Made by a program: the position numbers and the translations under genes
The notes under the pieces: model-generated
Databases searched by the model: none
Told to the model about the DNA's origin: nothing
The model's input: the letters and a program-made list of their open reading frames with translations, nothing else
Shown: piece by piece, positions 57,901-64,000 of the stretch
Numbering within the stretch: the stretch's first letter is position 1
How the letters are laid out: every line of letters starts with the position of its first letter
NCBI GenBank assembly: GCA_003260075.1
Contig: QLIY01000815.1
Location: forward strand, 9,648 to 73,647
Origin: Phallusia mammillata
Lineage: Eukaryota; Chordata; Ascidiacea; Phlebobranchia; Ascidiidae
Direction of reading: 5' to 3'
Length of the DNA stretch: 64,000 nucleotides

Positions 57901-60900
57901 AAAACTGAAAAGTCAGTGCGTGATAAATGTTCTCAGATAATAAGTTATTAAAAGTGTGTATGCTTTTATTTTCTGTTGAATATATACTTTTTTTAAAACA
58001 AATACTTTTCAGAACTGTATACCTGGTGAACACCAACAAACAACAATTCATGTGTTTCAAGGGTGATTGTTTTTGCATGCAAGTATAGAAGCTACAGGGC
58101 ATGCAGGAAAATAATCAACATCTTTTTTAGAGTTTTGTGTTCCTGGAGTTGAGATGTCTTATTCCAACGAAATCGAAATAAACAACATTCTTCAGAAATA
58201 TAGCCACTCTTATCTTGTCCGCTACTTCGGGCCATTTAACGTTGGAACGCGTAATGGAATTCTTACCGAGTTTTGCAGTCTGGGTTCGCTGCGAAATTTC
58301 GTAGTCAAAAACACTATTGGATTTGATATTTGTTGCTCGTTTTTGCAAAATCTAACATGCGCAGTGGCATTTCTCCATTCATCCGTCGATTCTGCAGGTA
58401 AAACTTCGTGTGATTTGTTGCACAGTGTAAGGAAAATATTAACTTAAGATGAACGACGTAATATGTGTACACCCGTCAGTTACGACACCGAAAACCCGCT
58501 AGGTGACGACTGTAAACAAAATTGGGTTTACGCTCTTACACAGAAAAAAAAGAACTAATTGGGAATCAAACCACATAAATAAAACAACAAAACCGAAACA
58601 CCGTGCCCGGTATTAGTCAACCAAAACATTCGTACTTTTTTGACCATTTAATTTGTAATTATAAAAATTAACAAACAAAATTTTTTTTTTACCATCTGGC
58701 GGGTTTCTTAGTATGCTGAAGCGTACGTCCTATAATATATTATATGTTGCGTCACAGTAGTAACGTCTGCAAAGACATGTAGGTTTCACCAAATTTAAAA
58801 CAATCCCATTTAGGATTTTTGCGAAATCCAGATTGCCATTTAATCAAGGACATTACACTAAATACCTATACTGTACTGCGATTGACGTGTGATAAACAAA
58901 GAAAAAGTGTCACATTATATTATTAATTGCTCTTCAATCAGTATCATAAAAGTGCCTAAAATCTCTAAATATGTTCCCAGGCCATGCAAAGCGAAGCATC
59001 GCTCATCGAGACTTGAAAAGTGCAAATATTATGGTCCGAAAAAACTTGACACTTGCGGTCGGAGATTTTGGAGTTGCTCTGGCATTAGACAACAGAAATG
59101 ATGAAACCAAAGACGTTTTTGAATCTCAAGTGAGTTTCAAACATCATGCTTATCCGGCCTATTGTTTATTGCTTTCATACAAATATTGAGTTTATTGATA
59201 TGGTGACAAATCTACTTGACCAGGGGTTCTTAACCAGGGGGGCACGCACCCCCAAGGGGTACGAGAACTGTTCCTACGGGGTGCGGGGATGCAGAATTTA
59301 AAATTAAATTACCATGGTTTTGTTATTTAAGCAATTGCAGAAGGGGTGCGAAAATTTGTTGGTGATTTGTGTGCACCCCTTACTAATCACCAACGAATTG
59401 GAAAAAAGGTTAAGAACCACTGTACTAGGCGTTGGTAACAGGAAAGTTATGCTGCATTAATCTGTTTAAATTTTTCTGCAAAACATTGCAAATATTCAAA
59501 ATGAATAATGCACATAGAGGGGTAAGAAAATCGTACAACGAGAACCACAACAAACTTTTCTTTTACATGTAAACAAGTCAGATAGCTTAGAATAAAGTGT
59601 ACCGAAGAAAACGATAAATTTCACAAATAACTCACCCTTTCAGCATCTGGCAGCTGAAGGAACTCCTTTTTATGCATCGCCCGAAGTCCTCGACCTTTCG
59701 ATAAACCTCAAGCGATTTAGAATTTCGCTCAAACAAGCTGACGTTTATGCAATGGCCTTAGTAATGTGGGAAATTGTCAACAGATGCAAAGATTTTTATG
59801 GTGAGTGCTATTAATTGCTATGTAAAGCAGGGCTTGCTTAATTTTGAGTATTTCTTTTAGCGGCTAAAATATGCCTACAATTAGGTTTATTTATGCCTGG
59901 ACTTTGGAAACCATTTGTGTCGTTTGTTTTTCTAACGAACATTAACGGAAAGTATTTTTGGTTGGTGTTTTTACCTGTAAAACATGCTCAATTTTATTGT
60001 TTTATTGCTGCTGCTATAAACTGAAATTTAACTAGGGTGATCATTAGTAAAGATTAGTTTTGTTCAAAGCTATAATCGCTATTTATGGGTCCCTTTTTAT
60101 TTTCTCCGGTGAAGTTTGTCCATGCACTTTTGGCATGAAATCTACTTGGGTGTGTGCATTACTTGGTGGACGTTTTTGCAGATGCCAGTCAGAGGGGTGT
60201 TAACAGCCTTATGGTGTCAGAGGCGTTGATGAATGTTTCTAATAACACCTCTAATGGTCAGGATTTTAAACATTGTCCGATTTGGATAAAATTTTACATG
60301 GCTGTTGATTGGGTCATTGTGATTTCATATTTTACACTTTTGGATGTTGAACCCCATCAGTTACCCCACTATAGTGGGGTAACCCCCTTAAATGGGTGAA
60401 TTTTTTAAATGGTGTCGGAATTAACTGAAATTTGACCAGCTTATAGAATTTGTCATTTATAGGTGTCAATTTTTGTGTTTTACCCTGTAGCCCCAATATT
60501 TACTCCTCTAGCCCCCTAGAAAGGGTCAATTTTTTAAACAATGTCAGAATTGAATGAAATTTAGATAGCTTATAGAGTGTGTCATTTATAGGTGTTGATT
60601 GTTGTGTTTTAACCAGTTGCCCCAACATTTACCCCACTAGCCCCCCAAAATGGTTCAATTTTTAAACAATATCTGAATTAAATGAAATTTGGACAGCTTG
60701 TAGAGCAGTGGTTCTTAACCTTTCGTGAACTGTGGCCCCCGAAAAGTAACATTTTTGCATGTGTGGGGACCCATGAGTTTCTGCTTGCAGAAACACATGA
60801 AGTTATAAAAGACAGTGGATGATATGGGACCCAATATAAAATAAGTGTAGGAACTTATTTATATTAAGGTTTCAAAAGAGGTTAGTGTAGGGTTGCCATA

Positions 60901-63832
60901 CGTCAGGATTTTCCCTGACATGTCAGGGAATTTAGTGTTTAAATCTGCGTCAGGGAGAAATGTTAAAATGTACTTAAAAGTCAGGAATTTAAGAAAAAAT
61001 ATAGATATACTATGAAATTAATGTACCAACGAAGAAAATTTCTAGTAGTTAGCTACAACCGCGTCTATACCATGAAACGTAAAGAGGTAAACTGGCGGCG
61101 CGCAGGTTAACAAACAAGGTTACTGTTTCGTTTTGCAGTGTGTGTGCGCGCGTAACAATACCTGTTTGTTACTAGTTGTCTAACAATACGCGTTAAATAC
61201 AGAAATAAAAATCCGCGTCTCAAGAAAACACAGCGTTCGATGCTACGTGGGAACGTGCTGGGAAGTTTCATTTGCTTTAACTGTGTACCTAATATGCAAG
61301 GAATTAACTAACAACAAACAGTCGAATGTCGTGAGATATAAAAACCTTTTTACAGTGGCATTTTATTTCAAATCTAAAAAGGGCGGCTTCCAGTGTGTGT
61401 TTTTCTGTGACAAATTGAAATTGGTCCGAATAGTTTTTAGAGTGGCAAAGGTTGGCGACCCGTGATATGTGTGCTTATTGTTTCAAGGATAGTGAGAGTA
61501 GTAAGCTTAGCCTAATAAACTTAACTAAACAGAAGCCTAGGCAGAAAGTTAATTAACAAGGATCAAAGTATCGTATCTAACGTTTTCTCGTGTCGCTGTC
61601 CGTTTGACTTCCGGATATTCTAAATTTATTCCGCAATAGAAGTGCTTGGATCGCAAAAAAGGCTAACCCAACGGTTCTCAAACTGGGGTTCGCGATCCTT
61701 TAGGGCTCCGTGAGGCAATTTTGCGGGGACAGCAAAAAGCTGGAAGTAATTCTATGTTCTAATTTAGCGTCAGTTTGTGCAACTAAATAAGTTTAAATCA
61801 AAGTGAAATTGAGAATCGACCGTCATTGCCAAACATTGCATGAAAACTAACAAAAATGCCATTGTTCGCGCACAATGGTAATGTTTTTGTCTTGTCTGTA
61901 ATGTCAGATTTGGATCATTGTTATGCAGAATTTTACATAACTAGCTAAAATCCTGCAATCAATTTTCCTTTTTCTGAAAAACACATTCAGGCTTAAGGAC
62001 CACAAGCCTTCGAAATAATGGCAAAGAGACCGTTTAGAGAAAATAACTAAAAAGTTTGAGAACCACTGGGTTAAACTGAGATAAATTTTGTCAGGGATTG
62101 TGCATCATAAAAAATGGCAACCCTAGGTTAGTGTATATGCAAGGGCAATATATGCTAAGCCAGTACCCTTCTATTTTAATTTTTTGCGAATACAATTTTG
62201 CAGGTAGCGGAATATCTCCGCCTCAACACAGCCTTCCTTACCAACACGATGTTGTCACAACATCACAATTGATCAATCATGTGGTATTGCAAGGAAAACG
62301 ACCTAAATTTGCTTTTCAGCATCCGAACGGTAAAAATGAAATATACGGCCCAAATAGACGTAAAAAGCGATATGCTTTGTTATATTCAAACGTTTCGTGA
62401 AATTCTCATACTAAGGGCCACATCAGTTACATCCGTTTATAACCAGTTGAGTCACATAAAAGATTAATAAAAAAATGCGAAACAAGCGTCGCATGAAAAC
62501 GATAAATAAAAAGTGCGCAGCAGCTAAGCGAAGTTGTAGCGAGGAGTAATCCACCTGCCTGTGTTCGAAGTGTGGCGGACAGGTACAGACCAACTGTAAC
62601 AATTTCACGATTTAGTATGTCCGTTAACAAAGGATCCGACTTTAAATCAACATTCATCTCAGGTTTATGCAAATTGATTTAGGCAGCTAAGTAGATCAGT
62701 GGTCTTCAACCTTTTTTATAGGCGACCCCAATTTAAGGGAAAATGAAATCAGAATTTGCCTGCGACCCCATTTCATCAACACTGAGAAAAATGTTTTAAG
62801 TAATGCTGAAACGAAAGAACAAGTATACAAACTACAGGTATACATAATTACAAACAAATATGGCTATACAAAAGTATTACGAAAAAAGTTTTTAAGGCGT
62901 TTCATTTAAGACATTAACCCAATTGTCGGAACACAAACTTGTCAAATTGTTCAACATTTAGTTTGCACTGTTAGTGAGATGGTTGCGCCTGTATACTGTC
63001 CACAAGTTTTTGAAGCCGCAGCTTGACGTTGCACAAGCTTAACCGCATGTCATGCTCCACTTCCAATCGATTACGATGTTTCGTTTCTAATACACTCGTT
63101 GCACTAAATTATGCTTCACACAACCACGTGGTTGAAAACGGGATTAGAAAAATTTGACATAGTTGGGTACGTTACATAAATAACTATTCAGTCGTTCTGG
63201 TGTCACCTTAAATAATACAAACTTATAGTGTTGAGTCATAATACACGTTGTCCAAACCCATTGTTACGCGATAAAGGCATTTTGTGTTTTTTCACTGCCA
63301 CAATTTAATTGCAACATGAGGTAGCAAGCTGTACCAAAAAACAAGAGCAAAAGTTGCGATCTAAAAGAACATAATATTAGTTTTTTTGTAATCAATTTTA
63401 AAATGCAATAAATTAAAGCGACTTATTGCGACCCCAGAAAAAGTTTAGGCGACCCCACTTGGGGTCGCGACCCATAGGTTGACGACCACTGAAGTAGATA
63501 ACAGTCCCTTAATTACTTCCATATCGATTTTTACGTCTAATTGGGTCGTTATTTTCCTTGGTAAATTTTTGTTTGTAGTTTAATAAGAAAGGTGTTCATT
63601 AGAGTCTAGTAACCTGTCACCTGGAGAATCAAAAGTTTTGCTGGACCACCCACTAGATGGTGATCGAGAATACACTAAGATAGCTTCAAGTTTGGTAAAC
63701 ACTATTCGGGAGTGTTGGGATAAAGACGAAGATGCCCGTTTAACGGCGGCTTGTGTGGAAGAACGAATTCTATCCATTCCGTTCAGAAACTGTTTAGACC
63801 AAGAAACAGCATTAATGGAATCACCAGTTTAA
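54988..63832 (+). CDS. TGF-beta-superfamily type II receptor (BMPR2/AMHR2-like)
   Basis: Thirteen exons (54988-55101, 55599-55656, 56005-56289, 56972-57058, 57123-57183, 57284-57352, 57531-57617, 58013-58062, 58131-58397, 58981-59129, 59644-59800, 62204-62329, 63603-63832) join in frame to 579 residues. The ectodomain has activin-receptor three-finger features: CKASW, GCFDND and CCCSGEMCN. One membrane helix follows at about 160-178. The kinase domain has GQGKFGTV (249-256), Lys270, [10 protein letters not shown] with Asp370, DFG 388-390 and SPE in place of APE. The C-terminal [20 protein letters not shown] is diagnostic of type II receptors, which phosphorylate type I receptors after BMP/activin-class ligand binding. 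LKQADVYA and GKRPKF look most like BMPR2/AMHR2. No signal peptide is present after the first ATG. An acceptor at 54968 with open frame behind it suggests a missing first exon. The long BMPR2 tail is absent. Confidence 0.9.
59221..59422. mobile_element. Short hAT-like MITE in receptor intron
   Basis: The element is 202 bp. Ends are CAGGGGTTCTTAACC and, reversed, CAGTGGTTCTTAACC. The flanks TACTTGAC / TACTAGGC match 6 of 8. It is the inverted relative of the element at 16696-16912. Confidence 0.8.
60110..60850. repeat. Dispersed repeat in receptor intron
   Basis: This is a diverged partner of the repeat in tektin intron 3 (34326-35190). Inside it a unit of about 120 bp with TTACCCC..AGCCCCC..TTTTTAAA..GAATT is repeated about three times between 60350 and 60700. 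A truncated hAT-like left end (CAGTGGTTCTTAACC) interrupts it at about 60705. Confidence 0.6.
60888..62125. mobile_element. DNA transposon copy with nested insertion
   Basis: Terminal inverted repeats are TAGGGTTGCCAT and, reversed, TAGGGTTGCCAT. Perfect 8-bp duplications GGTTAGTG lie at 60880-60887 and 62126-62133. The element is 1238 bp, but a second hAT-like element occupies 61669-62068, so the host copy is about 830 bp. Ends resemble those of the 482-885 element. No intact transposase frame is seen. Confidence 0.88.
61669..62068. mobile_element. hAT-like MITE nested in another element
   Basis: The element is 400 bp. Ends are CAACGGTTCTCAAAC and, reversed, CAGTGGTTCTCAAAC. The flanks GGCTAACC / GGTTAAAC match 6 of 8. 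It is the same family as 45469-45886, inverted. It lies wholly within 60888-62125. Confidence 0.82.
62697..63491. mobile_element. 795-bp hAT-like element in last receptor intron
   Basis: Ends are CAGTGGTCTTCAACC and, reversed, CAGTGGTCGTCAACC. Perfect 8-bp duplications AAGTAGAT lie at 62689-62696 and 63492-63499. GCGACCCCA motifs occur at both ends. The right edge is 111 bp from the last receptor exon. Confidence 0.92.
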
Positions 63833-64000
63833 ACAAGTGCATATTATTGATCAGATGACTTAACTGAATGTGTTATTGGGCTACCGTACTAACATATTAT
63901 GTTGATGTTAGTTTGCGCGAATCACCGCCTGATTGCGACCTTAACGGGTTTTCCGGAATGTTATATGCTTTTGCGAAGTCTTTTACTATACTAAAACCAA

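Noticed and set aside
60154-60399. Open frame after a TTTTGCAG acceptor in the receptor gene, tested as a kinase exon.
   Set aside because: Its translation does not resemble the kinase C-lobe, it lies in a dispersed repeat, and the exon at 62204-62329 fits the expected sequence and phase directly.

Overview
The window looks like a compact, AT-rich invertebrate chordate genome, most probably a tunicate (ascidian). This is an inference. It rests on short introns with plain GT-AG boundaries, closely spaced genes, and metazoan gene families (a tektin, a TGF-beta-type II receptor, Ly6/uPAR proteins and a DYRK-like kinase). A splice-acceptor-like AG also lies 1-22 nt before the ATG of every well-resolved gene, which would fit spliced-leader trans-splicing. 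There are no bacterial-type operons and no rRNA. Gene models below were built by hand from reading frames, splice sites and intron phases.

Layout. 0.9-2.5 kb (-): a small unrecognised membrane protein. 8.35-8.9 kb (+): a possible two-exon gene. 11.6-14.8 kb (-): a coiled-coil protein with its 5' part unresolved. 20.8-22.2 kb (+): a single-pass membrane protein with a cytosolic or lumenal coiled coil. 23.8-30.4 kb (-): a 12-exon kinase of the class-2 DYRK type, with two hydrophobic N-terminal segments and a DFN in place of DFG. 32.6-37.5 kb (+): an 8-exon tektin. 39.2-44.2 kb and 44.7-46.5 kb (-): two tandem Ly6/uPAR genes, one with three domains and mucin-like linkers, one with a single domain, both with GPI-type tails. 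55.0-63.8 kb (+): a 13-exon TGF-beta-superfamily type II receptor, closest by eye to BMPR2/AMHR2, probably lacking its signal-peptide exon in this model.

Between and inside the genes are many short non-autonomous DNA transposons of hAT type (8-bp target-site duplications, CAGTGGTTCTCAA-like or CAGGGTTG-like ends), other MITE families, a tRNA-derived SINE, a perfect 46-bp foldback and a 28-base G tract. Several elements sit in introns, one about 10 nt from a 5' splice site. The genes do not form one pathway. The three-finger-fold proteins (two Ly6/uPAR genes and the receptor ectodomain) all lie within about 17 kb.
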